DNA from: Herbidospora sakaeratensis
GTDB taxonomy: Bacteria > Actinomycetota > Actinomycetes > Streptosporangiales > Streptosporangiaceae
Direction: 5' to 3'
Assembly (NCBI RefSeq): GCF_001570525.1
Contig: NZ_BBXC01000018.1
Location: forward strand, 1-41,000
DNA length: 41,000 bases
Shown here piece by piece: positions 17,239 through 25,543 of the stretch. Below the pieces are notes generated by a model. It did no database searches, was not told the DNA's origin, and was given only the letters and a program-made list of their open reading frames with translations. The translations under genes were made by a program, and so were the position numbers. Each line of letters starts with the position of its first letter. Position 1 is the stretch's first letter.

Positions 17239-17874
17239 ATGAACCAGATCCGCGTCCTGCTCGTCGACGACCACCCCGCGTTCCGGGCGGGCCTGTCGGC
17301 CCTGCTCAAGCCGGTCCGCGAGATCGTGATCGCCGACGAGGCGTCCACCGGCGAGCAGGCCCTGGCGCTCGTCGGCGGGGTGCAGCCCGATGTGGTGCTG
17401 ATGGACCTGGCCATGCCCGGCATGGGCGGGGTGGCCGCGACCGAGCGGCTGGTGCGCGACCACCCGCACATCAGGGTGCTGGTGCTGAGCATGGCCGACG
17501 ACGACGACTCGGTGTTCGCCGCGCTGCGGGCGGGGGCCAGGGGGTACGTGCTGAAGGGGGCCAGGAAGGCCGAGCTGGTGCGGTCGATCGTGGCGGTGCA
17601 CGGCGGCGAGGCGATCTTCGGGCCGGCCATCGCGTCCCGGCTGACCGGCTACTTCACCGGCCTGGCCAGGCGCGAGCGGGGCTTCCCCGAGCTGACCGCC
17701 CGGGAGCGGGAGATCCTGATCCTGATGTCCAGCCATCTGACCAATCCGGTGATCGCCGAGCGGCTCGGGCTGAGCGGCAAGACGGTCCGCAACCACGTGT
17801 CGAGCATCTTCGCCAAACTGCACGTCGCCGACCGCGCCGAGGCGATCACGCGGGCGCGCGAGTCGGGGTTCTGA
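17239..17874 (+). CDS. LuxR/NarL-family response regulator
   Basis: A 211-residue regulator paired with the kinase directly upstream (no gap between the genes). The receiver domain has the acidic pair in [10 protein letters not shown], the phospho-acceptor Asp56 in [12 protein letters not shown], the Ser/Thr switch in [10 protein letters not shown] and Lys in [12 protein letters not shown]. The C-terminal LuxR helix-turn-helix is [36 protein letters not shown]; the usual Gly-x-Ser/Ala turn reads SHL-TN, a small departure. The 3' end overlaps the convergent membrane-protein gene by 29 bases. It is the natural candidate to bind the palindromes at 15284 and 18521. Confidence 0.95.
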   Translation: MNQIRVLLVDDHPAFRAGLSALLKPVREIVIADEASTGEQALALVGGVQPDVVLMDLAMPGMGGVAATERLVRDHPHIRVLVLSMADDDDSVFAALRAGARGYVLKGARKAELVRSIVAVHGGEAIFGPAIASRLTGYFTGLARRERGFPELTAREREILILMSSHLTNPVIAERLGLSGKTVRNHVSSIFAKLHVADRAEAITRARESGF

Positions 17875-18475
17875 GCAGCTCGCGGGCCACCCACCCGAGC
17901 GCGGCCAGCTCCAGCAGCGACCCGATCGACTGGACGGCGGGCGAAGAGCCCGCCACTGCGAACGGCACCGCGATGCCGGCGACCACGGCCGCCGGCACCC
18001 ACCACGGGGCGACCTTCTTGACCGCCAGGCCGACGAGCAGCACCAGCGTGCCGACGTGGGTCAGGAAACCCGGGAACAACATGCCGAACAGGAAGCCGGG
18101 CAGCTCGTTGGCCACCGCCGTGACCTGCTTGGCCGTCTCGGCGGGCACGGTCTGGGCCAGCGCCAGGTCGTAGAAGTCGGTCGTGAACAGGGTGCACGCC
18201 GCCGCCGTGCCGAACAGGCCGAGCGTCAGTCCGGTGTTGGCCAGGCCGCGGGCCTTGGGGTAGAGGAGCGCGGCCAGGCCGAAGAACGCGGGGATCATCG
18301 CGAGGGTGGCGTACAGGAACAACAGGCCGCTGACCTGCACCTGGCCCGGCATCGAGGCGAAGACGGCCGGGTCGTGCTCGTCGCCGGGCGGCGAGGTGAG
18401 GAAGGCGGCGAAGAGCAGGACGGGCCAGGCGACCAGCGCGCCCGCGGCGACGACGCGCCGGTAGTTATCGGTCAT
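17846..18475 (-). CDS. Polytopic membrane protein of unknown function
   Basis: A 209-residue protein with five or six predicted membrane segments, including [55 protein letters not shown] and [14 protein letters not shown]. No family is firmly recognised; the pattern resembles the DUF4386-like integral membrane proteins. The ATG at 18475 is preferred; an in-frame ATG at 18511 is also possible, and neither has a clear ribosome site. Its last 29 bases overlap the response regulator gene. A palindrome shared with the kinase promoter lies 46 bases upstream of the start, so it may be a target of the two-component system. Confidence 0.75.
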   Translation of the reverse strand: MTDNYRRVVAAGALVAWPVLLFAAFLTSPPGDEHDPAVFASMPGQVQVSGLLFLYATLAMIPAFFGLAALLYPKARGLANTGLTLGLFGTAAACTLFTTDFYDLALAQTVPAETAKQVTAVANELPGFLFGMLFPGFLTHVGTLVLLVGLAVKKVAPWWVPAAVVAGIAVPFAVAGSSPAVQSIGSLLELAALGWVARELLRTPTRAPA

Positions 18476-18520
18476 GCCATCAGCAAACCGATGAGGTGCC
18501 CCAAATCTCATGAGTCAGAC

Positions 18521-18548
18521 TCGGGAAAAATGTCCCGACCTGCCGGGA
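18521..18548. promoter_or_regulatory. Palindrome pair between the membrane protein and the glutamate transporter
   Basis: TCGGGA-AAAATG-TCCCGA (18521-18538) is a 6-bp palindrome whose right half also pairs with CGGGA (18544-18548). It resembles the site upstream of the kinase (CCGGGACAATGTCCCGG) and shares AATGTCCCG with it, but the half-site spacing differs by one base. It is placed between the divergent membrane-protein and glu transporter genes, about 40-50 bases before the likely transcription start of the latter. Confidence 0.5.
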
Positions 18549-18553
18549 TGACC

Positions 18554-18581
18554 AGGACAGTCGTGACGTGATCGGTATAAC
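18554..18581 (+). promoter_or_regulatory. Candidate promoter of the glutamate transporter operon
   Basis: AGGACA (18554-18559) and TATAAC (18576-18581) are 16 bases apart and resemble a housekeeping -35/-10 pair. A second AT-rich hexamer, TATAGC (18601-18606), is closer to the start. The ATG at 18626 has no ribosome site before it. Confidence 0.4.
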
Positions 18582-18625
18582 TCCGGTGCTGACTTGGAGA
18601 TATAGCCCCCTTTACGTTGACTCCC

Positions 18626-19381
18626 ATGACAGAAGCCGTCGGATCGACTTCTCTCGTCAGACTTGAGAACGTCAACAAGCACTTCGGCACCCTTCACGTG
18701 CTGAAGGACATCGACCTCGACATCGCGCGGGGCGAGGTCGTGGTCGCCATCGGCCCGTCGGGGGCCGGGAAGTCGACCCTCTGCCGGGTGATCAACCGGC
18801 TGGAGACCATCGACTCGGGCACCATCACCTTCGACGGCAAGAGCCTGGCGGTCGAGGGCCGCGCGCTGGCCCAGCTGCGCTCCGAGGTCGGCATGGTGTT
18901 CCAGTCGTTCAACCTCTTCGCGCACAAGACGATCCTCGAGAACGTCACGCTCGGGCCGATCAGGGTCCGCAAGATCGCGCGCGACCAGGCCGAGAAGCGC
19001 GGCATGGAGCTCCTGGAGCGGGTCGGCATCGCCTCGCAGGCGGAGAAGTACCCCGCCCAGCTCTCGGGCGGCCAGCAGCAGCGTGTCGCCATCGCCCGCG
19101 CCCTGGCCATGGACCCGAAGATGATCCTCTTCGACGAGCCGACTTCCGCCCTCGACCCCGAGATGGTCCAGGAAGTGCTCGACGTCATGATCTCGCTGGC
19201 CAGAGACGGCATGACCATGCTCGTCGTGACCCACGAGATGGGCTTCGCCCGCCGGGCCGCCAACCGGGTGGTCTTCATGGCCGACGGCGCCGTCGTCGAG
19301 CAGAACACCCCCGACGAGTTCTTCACGAATCCGGGCACCGACCGTGCCCGCGATTTCCTCAGCAAGATCCTCACACACTGA
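18626..19381 (+). CDS. gluA: Glutamate-type ABC transporter ATP-binding protein
   Basis: A 251-residue polar-amino-acid importer ATPase: Walker A GPSGAGKST near residue 45, Q-loop FQSFNLF, signature LSGGQQQRVAIARAL, Walker B MILFDEPTSALDPE, and switch His in VVTHEMGFA. It couples ATP hydrolysis to uptake through the two permeases encoded downstream. The ATG at 18626 is chosen over the TTG at 18617; neither has a Shine-Dalgarno sequence. It heads the operon with gluB (11 bases later), gluC and gluD, the same order as gluABCD of Corynebacterium and Streptomyces. Confidence 0.93.
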   Translation: MTEAVGSTSLVRLENVNKHFGTLHVLKDIDLDIARGEVVVAIGPSGAGKSTLCRVINRLETIDSGTITFDGKSLAVEGRALAQLRSEVGMVFQSFNLFAHKTILENVTLGPIRVRKIARDQAEKRGMELLERVGIASQAEKYPAQLSGGQQQRVAIARALAMDPKMILFDEPTSALDPEMVQEVLDVMISLARDGMTMLVVTHEMGFARRAANRVVFMADGAVVEQNTPDEFFTNPGTDRARDFLSKILTH

Positions 19382-19392
19382 AGGTGGCTGTC

Positions 19393-20199
19393 ATGCGTGT
19401 CCGTCGAATTGGTGCCCTCCTGATGACCGCCGCCGCGCTGGCGGCGACCTTGACCGCGTGCAGCGGCGGCGACAAGTTCGTCATCGGCGTGAAGTTCGAC
19501 CAGCCCGGCCTGGGCCTGAAGCAGACCGACGGTTCGGTGAAGGGTTTCGACGTCGACGTCGCCTCCTACATCGCCAAGGAGCTCGGCTACACCCCCGAGC
19601 AGATCGAGTGGAAGGAGACCGTGTCGGCCAACCGCGAGCCCTTCATCCAGCAGGGCCAGGTCGACATGGTGGTGGCGACCTACTCGATCACCGACAAGCG
19701 CAAGGAGGTCATCTCCTTCGCCGGTCCCTACCTGGTCACCGGTCAGGACATCCTGACCCGCGCCGACGACACCTCGATCACCGGCCAGGACAGCCTGCAG
19801 ACCAAGAAGGTCTGCGGCGCCCAGGGCTCGACCTCTCCCGCCCGCCTGGTCGAGAAGTTCGGCGAGGCGTGGAAGGGCCAGTACCTGACCGAGCAGCAGG
19901 GCTACGGCAACTGCCTGCCGCTGCTCGACCAGAAGCAGGTCGACGCGATCTCCACCGACGCCACCATCCTCGCGGGCTTCGCCGCCCAGAGCCCCGGCAA
20001 GTTCCGCCTCGTCGGGCAGGTCTTCTCCGAGGAGAAGTACGGCGTCGGCCTCAAGAAGGACGACAAGGAGACCCGCGACAAGGTCAACGCGGCGATCGAG
20101 AAGATGTTCGCCGACGGCTCGTGGAAGAAGGCCGTCGAGGCGAACTTCGGCGAGTTCGCGCCCAACTTCGCCACCCCGCCCGCGCTGGAGAAGTACTGA
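19393..20199 (+). CDS. gluB: Glutamate-type ABC transporter substrate-binding lipoprotein
   Basis: A 268-residue family-3 solute-binding protein. Signal RRIGALLMTAAALAATLTAC places the lipid on Cys23. The mature protein has GFDVDVASYIAKELGY, then the ligand-contact block REPFIQQGQVDMVVATYSIT with DKR immediately after and SFAGPYLVTGQD, as expected for a glutamate/glutamine binder. GGTGG before the ATG at 19393 decides the start over the GTG at 19384. A strong hairpin follows the gene. A shortened paralogue of this protein lies at the end of the operon (21787-22566). Confidence 0.93.
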   Translation: MRVRRIGALLMTAAALAATLTACSGGDKFVIGVKFDQPGLGLKQTDGSVKGFDVDVASYIAKELGYTPEQIEWKETVSANREPFIQQGQVDMVVATYSITDKRKEVISFAGPYLVTGQDILTRADDTSITGQDSLQTKKVCGAQGSTSPARLVEKFGEAWKGQYLTEQQGYGNCLPLLDQKQVDAISTDATILAGFAAQSPGKFRLVGQVFSEEKYGVGLKKDDKETRDKVNAAIEKMFADGSWKKAVEANFGEFAPNFATPPALEKY

Positions 20200-20212
20200 T
20201 CTGACCGGCTCC

Positions 20213-20237
20213 CGGCCCTCCCCTTCCGGGAGGGCCG
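20213..20237 (+). terminator. Intercistronic hairpin after gluB
   Basis: CGGCCCTCCC (20213-20222) and GGGAGGGCCG (20228-20237) form a perfect 10-bp stem with the loop CTTCC, followed by TTCTCG. It lies between the binding-protein gene and the first permease gene. It could act as a partial terminator or protect the upstream mRNA, so that more binding protein than permease is made. Confidence 0.7.
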
Positions 20238-20258
20238 TTCTCGTGGGGAGGTAGGGCG

Positions 20259-20927
20259 TTGGGTGCCCTCGTCGAAGAGTTCCCGGTCATCCTGGGCGCG
20301 TTCTGGCTGACCGTACGGCTCACGCTGGCCAGCGCCGTGGCCGCGCTGGTGCTGGGCACCGTCCTGGCGGCCATGCGGGTCAGCCCGTTCGCCGTGCTGC
20401 GCGGGGTGGCCACGGCGTACGTCAACACGCTGCGGAACACGCCGCTGACCCTGGTCATCGTGTTCTGCGGGCTCGGCCTCGGGCTGGTGCTCGACGTGTC
20501 GTTCTCCGAGTCGTTGTCGACCAACTACCTGTGGTTGTCGATCATCGGGCTGTCGGCGTACACGGCGGCGTTCGTCTGCGAGGCGATCAGGTCGGGCATC
20601 AACACCGTGCCCGTCGGACAGGCCGAGGCGGCGCGGGCGCTGGGGCTGACGTTCACCCAGAACCTGCGGTTCATCGTGCTGCCGCAGGCGTTCCGGGCGA
20701 TCATCGCGCCGCTGGGCAGCCTGCTGATCGCGCTGACGAAGAACACCACGGTCGCCGCCGCGATCGGCGTGGCCGAGGCGTCGCTGACGATGAAGTCCCT
20801 GTTCGAACGGCACCAGGACTCGGTCGTCGCGATCTTCTTCGGGTTCGCGCTGGCCTTCCTCGTGCTCACCCTCCCCACCGGCCTGTTCTTCGGCTGGCTG
20901 TCCCGACGGCTGAAGGTGGCCCGATGA
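20259..20927 (+). CDS. gluC: Glutamate-type ABC transporter permease GluC
   Basis: A 222-residue HisM-type permease with about five membrane spans and the EAA loop IRSGINTVPVGQAEAARALG (about residues 105-130), followed by FIVLPQAFRAIIAPLGS; RNTPLTLVI is also typical. The start is a TTG preceded by GGGGAGGT, the strongest ribosome site in the operon; no ATG or GTG fits. The stop overlaps the gluD ATG (ATGA), so the two permeases are coupled and likely form a heterodimer. Confidence 0.92.
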   Translation: MGALVEEFPVILGAFWLTVRLTLASAVAALVLGTVLAAMRVSPFAVLRGVATAYVNTLRNTPLTLVIVFCGLGLGLVLDVSFSESLSTNYLWLSIIGLSAYTAAFVCEAIRSGINTVPVGQAEAARALGLTFTQNLRFIVLPQAFRAIIAPLGSLLIALTKNTTVAAAIGVAEASLTMKSLFERHQDSVVAIFFGFALAFLVLTLPTGLFFGWLSRRLKVAR

Positions 20928-21778
20928 GCACCGTCCTGTACGACACCCCGGGCCCGCGCGGCATTTTGCGCAACCGGATCCTGACCTTCGTCTTCGCCGC
21001 CGCGCTGCTGGCCGGGCTCTACTTCGCCTACCTGAAGTTCGACGAGAAGGGCCAGTTCGACGCGGCCCTGTGGGAGCCGTTCCTGCAGGGCGACGTGTGG
21101 GTGAACCTGATCATCCCGGGCCTGGTCAACACGCTCTCGGCGGCCGCCGTGGCGGCGCTGATCGCGGTGCCGTTCGGGTTCGTGTTCGGCATCGCCCGCC
21201 TGTCGGAGCACAAGTGGATCAGGGTGCCCGCCGGGGCGGTGGTGGAGTTCTTCCGCGCGATCCCGCTGCTCATCATGATCTTCTTCGCCCAGTACGGCGG
21301 CTCGGCCGTGCTCGGGCTCACCGTGACCTCGTTCACGGCCGTCGTGTTCGGCCTGGTGCTCTACAACGGGTCGGTGCTGGCGGAGATCGTCCGGGCCGGG
21401 ATCCAGTCGCTGCCGCGCGGCCAGACCGAGGCCGCGCTGGCCGTCGGGCTGCGCAAGGGGCAGGTCATGCGGCTGATCCTGCTGCCGCAGGCGGTGACCG
21501 CGATGATGCCGGCCATCGTCAGCCAGCTCATCGTGCTGCTCAAGGACACCGCGCTCGGGTTCATCGTGGCGTTCGAGGACCTGCTGAACGCGGGCGCCCG
21601 CATCCTGCCCGCCAACTTCCAGAACCTGATCCCGGCGGTCATCGTCGTCGCGATCATCTACATCATCATCAACGTCGTGGTCGGACTGCTCGCCAACTGG
21701 CTGGAACGCCGTTCCCGCCGCAGCCGCAAGACCACGATCAAGCCCGTCGAGGCCCCTCAGTCGGTCGGCGTTGGTTAG
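20924..21778 (+). CDS. gluD: Glutamate-type ABC transporter permease GluD
   Basis: A 284-residue permease with a longer N-terminus (first membrane span ILTFVFAAALLAGLYFAYL), FFRAIPLLIMIFF, the EAA loop IVRAGIQSLPRGQTEAALAVG and LILLPQAVTAMMPAIVSQ, and a basic C-terminal tail. It starts at the ATG that overlaps the gluC stop by four bases, with GAAGGTGG upstream. The reading frame stays open further upstream inside gluC, but that part is a shadow. Confidence 0.92.
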   Translation: MSTVLYDTPGPRGILRNRILTFVFAAALLAGLYFAYLKFDEKGQFDAALWEPFLQGDVWVNLIIPGLVNTLSAAAVAALIAVPFGFVFGIARLSEHKWIRVPAGAVVEFFRAIPLLIMIFFAQYGGSAVLGLTVTSFTAVVFGLVLYNGSVLAEIVRAGIQSLPRGQTEAALAVGLRKGQVMRLILLPQAVTAMMPAIVSQLIVLLKDTALGFIVAFEDLLNAGARILPANFQNLIPAVIVVAIIYIIINVVVGLLANWLERRSRRSRKTTIKPVEAPQSVGVG

Positions 21779-21786
21779 GGCTTTAC

Positions 21787-22566
21787 GTGTCGGTTCGCCG
21801 CGATCGGCGATCAAGATCTGATCCTGATCGGGTGTGGCGTGTCGTCTCCGCGGGTATCGCGGCCCTCTCGATCGCGGCCGGGCTCACGGGTTGTTCGGGC
21901 ACCGGCCTCCTGATCGGCGTCCGGGCGGGCCAGCCCGGCCTGGCCGAGATGCTGCCCGGCGGCGGCTGGTCCGGGTTCGACATCGCCGTGGCCCACTACG
22001 TGGCCCGGCAGCTCGGCTACCGGAAAGACCAGATCCGGTACACCACCGACCTCGATTCGGCCGACCTGGTGATGGGGCCCGCGCGGGAGCCGTACGTCGG
22101 CCCCTACCTGGTCGCGGCCAAGGACATCCTGGTCAGGGCCCGTGACCGCGACCGGACCCTGAAGGATCTGGCCGGCGGGCTCGTCTGCGGCACCCGGGCC
22201 GACACCCTCGGCCTGAGCGGCCGGTTCGGCCCCGCGTGGCGGGCCGCCCACCTGGCCGAGGCCAACGTGCCGGCGGCCTGCGGGCCGCTGCTGGCCGACC
22301 GGCGCACCGACGCGATCATCGCCGACGCGCCCGTGCTGGCCGGGTTGTCGGCCCAGTATCCCGGCCGGTTCCGGCTGGTCGGACGCCCCCTCGCGCAGGA
22401 ACGTTACGGGATCGGCCTGTCGGAGCGCACCGAGTCGTGGCGCGACGACATCGAGGACGCGCTGCGCCAGATGTACGACGACGGTTCGTGGCACCGGGCC
22501 GTCATCGACTACCTGGGCGAGCTCGCCACCCAGTACGAGATGCCGCCGGCCCTGGAAAAGCGCTAA
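21787..22566 (+). CDS. Second, shortened family-3 solute-binding protein (gluB paralogue)
   Basis: A 259-residue lipoprotein with a signal VVSAGIAALSIAAGLTGC (lipobox Cys36 if the GTG at 21787 is used; the GTG at 21832 gives Cys21 and is also possible, with short inverted repeats between the two). It aligns end to end with GluB: SGFDIAVAHYVARQLGY, GPYLVAAKDILVRA, LVCGTRADT, LLADRRTDAIIADAPVLAG, RFRLVGRPLAQERYGIGL, DDGSWH, MPPALEKR. Between residues about 80 and 105, however, some 18 residues are gone, removing the REPF...VDMVVATYSIT..R block that contacts ligand in GluB. It directly follows gluD (8 bases). It may bind something else or not bind amino acids at all. Confidence 0.85.
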   Translation: MSVRRDRRSRSDPDRVWRVVSAGIAALSIAAGLTGCSGTGLLIGVRAGQPGLAEMLPGGGWSGFDIAVAHYVARQLGYRKDQIRYTTDLDSADLVMGPAREPYVGPYLVAAKDILVRARDRDRTLKDLAGGLVCGTRADTLGLSGRFGPAWRAAHLAEANVPAACGPLLADRRTDAIIADAPVLAGLSAQYPGRFRLVGRPLAQERYGIGLSERTESWRDDIEDALRQMYDDGSWHRAVIDYLGELATQYEMPPALEKR

Positions 22567-22607
22567 CCGCACAACATCATCCGCCGCGTTCGGGCAGGAT
22601 GCCGTGC

Positions 22608-24419
22608 ATGCTCCCCGAGCGCACGCCGTTGCCGTACGCCGCCCGCATATCCACCGCCGACGTGGCCCGGTCGGGCCTCAACCTCGGCTTCCCGACCGTG
22701 ATCGGCGACGAGGTGTGGTGGGAGGAGGACCGGCCCGCCCAGAACGGCCGCCGGACCCTCGTCCACCGCGCCGCCGACGGGCGGCGGCGCGAGATCCTGC
22801 CCGCCCCCTGGGACGCCCGCACGCGGGTGCACGAATACGGCGGACGGTCCCACCTCGTCGTGCCGGAACTCGGCGTCGTCTTCGCCGAACACTCCGACCA
22901 GCGGCTCTACCTGCTCTCCGACGGCACGCCCCGGGCGATCACCGAGGAGGGCGACTGCCGCTACGCCGACCTGTCGTGGGCGGGCGGGCGCATCTTCGGC
23001 GTCCAGGAACGCCACCACGACGACGGGAAGGTGGAACGCGCCGTCGTGGCCGTCTCGCTCGACGGCTCGGTCTCGGTGATCGCGTCGGGTTCCGACTTCT
23101 ACGCCTACCCCACGGTCTCGCCCGACGGGGAGCACGTGGCGTACGTCTGCTGGAACCACCCCCGCATGCCGTGGGCGGGCACCGAGTTGCGCGTCACCCG
23201 GATCGACGACGGCTCGTCGTGGACGGTCAAGGGCGGCCAGGCCGAGTCGGTGCTCGCGCCGGCCTGGAAGGACGACCGCACCCTCTACCTGGTGTCCGAC
23301 TGGTCGGGCTGGTGGAACATCTACCAGATCGGCCTGTTCGGCACCTCGCCCCGCGCGCTCTACCCGGCCGAGGAGGAGTTCGCCGGCCCGCTGTGGCAAC
23401 TCGGCGGCCGCCCCTTCGTGGTGCTCGGCGCCGACCGGCTCGGCGTGCTGCACGGGCAGGGCAACCTGCGGCTGGGCGTGCTCGACGTCGAGTCGGGCGT
23501 GCTGACCGACCTCGACGTGCCCTACGACGGCTTCTACCCGGAACTGTCGGCCGACGGCCGCATGCTGGTCGGCCTCGGCTACGGCTGGGACGTGCCCCGC
23601 TCGGTCGTCCGCGTCGACACCGTGACCGGCCGGGTCGAGGGCCTGCGCCGCGACATCGCCGAACTCCCCGACGTCGCCTGCCTGCCCCGGCCGTCGGAGG
23701 TGATGATCGACCACCGGGTGCCCGCCTACCTCTACGCGCCCATCGACGCGACCGGCCCCTCGCCGTTCGTGGTGTTCGCCCACGGCGGCCCGACCGGCCA
23801 CGTGACGACCGAGCTCAGCCTGGCGCGGGCCTTCTTCACCACCCGCGGCATCGGCGTGCTCGACGTGAACTACGGCGGCTCGACCGGCTACGGGCGCGCC
23901 TACCGCGAGAAGCTGCGCGGCCAGTGGGGCGTGGTCGACGTCGACGACGTGATCGCCGCCGCCGAGTGGCTCGCCTTCTCCGGCCACGCCGACCCGGCCC
24001 GGATCGCGATCCGCGGCGGCAGCGCCGGCGGCTGGACCGTGCTCGCCGCCTGCGCGGCCTCCGACGTGTTCGCCGGTGGCGTCTCGATCGCCGGGGTCAC
24101 CTCGCTCGGCCCGCTCCTGGAGGCGACCCACGACTTCGAGTCGCGGTACGCCGACTGGCTGGCCGGTCCCGACGGTCAGCGCCGCGAACCCCTGGCCCGG
24201 GTCGGCGAGATCGACTGCCCGGTCCTGCTGCTGCAGGGCCAGAACGACCCGGTCGTGCCGCCGTCCCAGGCCGAGACCTTCGTCGCGGCGCTCACCGCCC
24301 GGGGTGTTCCGTGCACCTACCTGGCGTTCGAGAGCGAGGGGCACGGGTTCCGCCGGCTGGAGACCAAGACCGCCGCCCTCGCCGCCGAGCTCTCGTTCTA
24401 CCTGCAGATATTCGGATAG
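22608..24419 (+). CDS. S9-family (prolyl oligopeptidase-like) serine peptidase
   Basis: A 603-residue protein with no signal peptide. The N-terminal beta-propeller (about 20-350) has WD/DPP-like blades such as YAYPTVSPDGEHVAYVCW and LVSDWSGWWNIYQI. The C-terminal alpha/beta hydrolase has the nucleophile Ser472 in RGGSAGGWTVLAA, Asp547 in QGQNDPVVPP and His579 in EGHGF; VFAHGGPTGH is the oxyanion region and NYGGSTGYGRAYRE is typical of acylaminoacyl-peptidase/DPP relatives. The ATG at 22608 has AGGA eight bases upstream and is preferred to the ATG at 22599. Its end overlaps the convergent synthase gene by 22 bases. Confidence 0.9.
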   Translation: MLPERTPLPYAARISTADVARSGLNLGFPTVIGDEVWWEEDRPAQNGRRTLVHRAADGRRREILPAPWDARTRVHEYGGRSHLVVPELGVVFAEHSDQRLYLLSDGTPRAITEEGDCRYADLSWAGGRIFGVQERHHDDGKVERAVVAVSLDGSVSVIASGSDFYAYPTVSPDGEHVAYVCWNHPRMPWAGTELRVTRIDDGSSWTVKGGQAESVLAPAWKDDRTLYLVSDWSGWWNIYQIGLFGTSPRALYPAEEEFAGPLWQLGGRPFVVLGADRLGVLHGQGNLRLGVLDVESGVLTDLDVPYDGFYPELSADGRMLVGLGYGWDVPRSVVRVDTVTGRVEGLRRDIAELPDVACLPRPSEVMIDHRVPAYLYAPIDATGPSPFVVFAHGGPTGHVTTELSLARAFFTTRGIGVLDVNYGGSTGYGRAYREKLRGQWGVVDVDDVIAAAEWLAFSGHADPARIAIRGGSAGGWTVLAACAASDVFAGGVSIAGVTSLGPLLEATHDFESRYADWLAGPDGQRREPLARVGEIDCPVLLLQGQNDPVVPPSQAETFVAALTARGVPCTYLAFESEGHGFRRLETKTAALAAELSFYLQIFG

Positions 24420-25543
24420 CGGTCGCGCACGACCTCACACGCCGCCACGATCCGGTCGACGTCGTCGTCACCCAGCCCGGCGTGCAGCGAGAGCCTGATC
24501 AGCGCCCGGTTCCGGGCCGTCGCGGGCGGCGCGAACACCGAGCCGAACACGCCGTGCTCCTCCAGCAACTCGCGGACCTCGATGGTGGCCCACTCGGTGC
24601 CGGTCTGGAGCGCCACGATCTGGCTCACCGAACCCTCCAGGTCGAAGCCGAGCGCGGCGACCTCGTCGCGCACCCACTCCGACACCTGGTGGAGCCGGTC
24701 GCGCCGCCACTCGTCGGTGCGCACCACCTCCAGGGTCGCGGCCAGCCCGGCCAGCTCATGGGGCAGCAGCGCCGAGGAGAACACGGCCGGGAACGACTCC
24801 AGCCGGAAGTAGGGCACGAAGGCCGGGTCGGCGGCCGTGACGAACCCGGCCCGCCCGGCGAACGCCTTCGAGAGGCTGGCGATGCGGAAGTGCACGCGGT
24901 CGGTCAGGCCCAGCGCGACGACCAGGCCGGCGCCCAGCGGGCCGGTCGTACCGAGAGAGTGCGACTCGTCGACCACGAGCACGCACCCGCTCTGCTCGAC
25001 CAGGTCGCAGATCTCCTCCAGCGGGCTGGCGCTCCCGTTGGTGCTGTAGAGGGCGTCGACGGCGACCACGCCGGGGCCGTTGCGGACGATCCGCCGTTCG
25101 AGGTGCGCGAGGTCGTTGTGGCGGAACGCGTGGATCGGCGCGCCGGCCAGCCGCGCCCCGGCCGCGAGGGACATGTGGGCGAGCTGGTCGACGTACACGG
25201 GCGTGTGCACGTCGGAGATCGCCTGTAGCAGGCCCAGGTTGGCGTCCCAGCCCGACTGGCACAACACCCCGGCGGCGGCGTGCACGTAGTCGGCGAGATC
25301 CCGTTCGAGCACGTGCTGGGGGTGCCCGATCCCGTCGAGCAGGCAGTCGGCCATCTGCTTGGCGACCCGCTCGTCACCGGCCAGGGCCAGGTAGTCGTTG
25401 GAGTCGACCACGACGTCGCCCGGCCGGGGCGGCCGCCCGAACAGCAGGTCCCGGCCGCCCCACTCCCCCGCGACCCTGTCCTGGTGGAACCGCTCGACCC
25501 GGGCCCGGACACGAGCGGTGGCGGGCTGGGAGGACAAGGTCAT
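24398..25543 (-). CDS. Alpha-oxoamine synthase resembling CAI-1 autoinducer synthase CqsA
   Basis: A 381-residue PLP enzyme of the AONS/KBL fold. The PLP lysine is Lys226 in IASLSKAFAGRAG, with VVDESHSLGTTGP (Asp192) and STNGS nearby. Beyond the fold, many stretches match what I recall of Vibrio CqsA rather than BioF or HemA: VVDSNDYLALAGD, CQSGWDANLGLLQAI, VDQLAHMSLAAGAR, NGPGVVAVDALYST, ESFPAVFSSALLPHELAGL, and HGVFGSVFAPPATARNRALI. CqsA joins an acyl-CoA to S-adenosylmethionine or aminobutyrate to give an amino/hydroxyketone signal. The segment around residues 70-80 is about 11 residues shorter than in Vibrio CqsA. No cqsS-like receptor is next to it. No biotin or haem genes lie nearby. 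The ATG at 25543 is chosen. Confidence 0.82.
   Translation of the reverse strand: MTLSSQPATARVRARVERFHQDRVAGEWGGRDLLFGRPPRPGDVVVDSNDYLALAGDERVAKQMADCLLDGIGHPQHVLERDLADYVHAAAGVLCQSGWDANLGLLQAISDVHTPVYVDQLAHMSLAAGARLAGAPIHAFRHNDLAHLERRIVRNGPGVVAVDALYSTNGSASPLEEICDLVEQSGCVLVVDESHSLGTTGPLGAGLVVALGLTDRVHFRIASLSKAFAGRAGFVTAADPAFVPYFRLESFPAVFSSALLPHELAGLAATLEVVRTDEWRRDRLHQVSEWVRDEVAALGFDLEGSVSQIVALQTGTEWATIEVRELLEEHGVFGSVFAPPATARNRALIRLSLHAGLGDDDVDRIVAACEVVRDRYPNICR

Noticed and set aside
15244-17823. An antisense frame that extends miaB through the kinase and regulator genes
   Set aside because: It is in frame with miaB but opposite the well-supported kinase and regulator. Its composition (Gln, Arg, His, Gly, no domains) is typical of high-GC shadows.
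24398-25543. Annotating the synthase as BioF (biotin) or HemA
   Set aside because: Characteristic stretches match CqsA rather than BioF or HemA, and no biotin or haem gene lies nearby; the name BioF was therefore not used.
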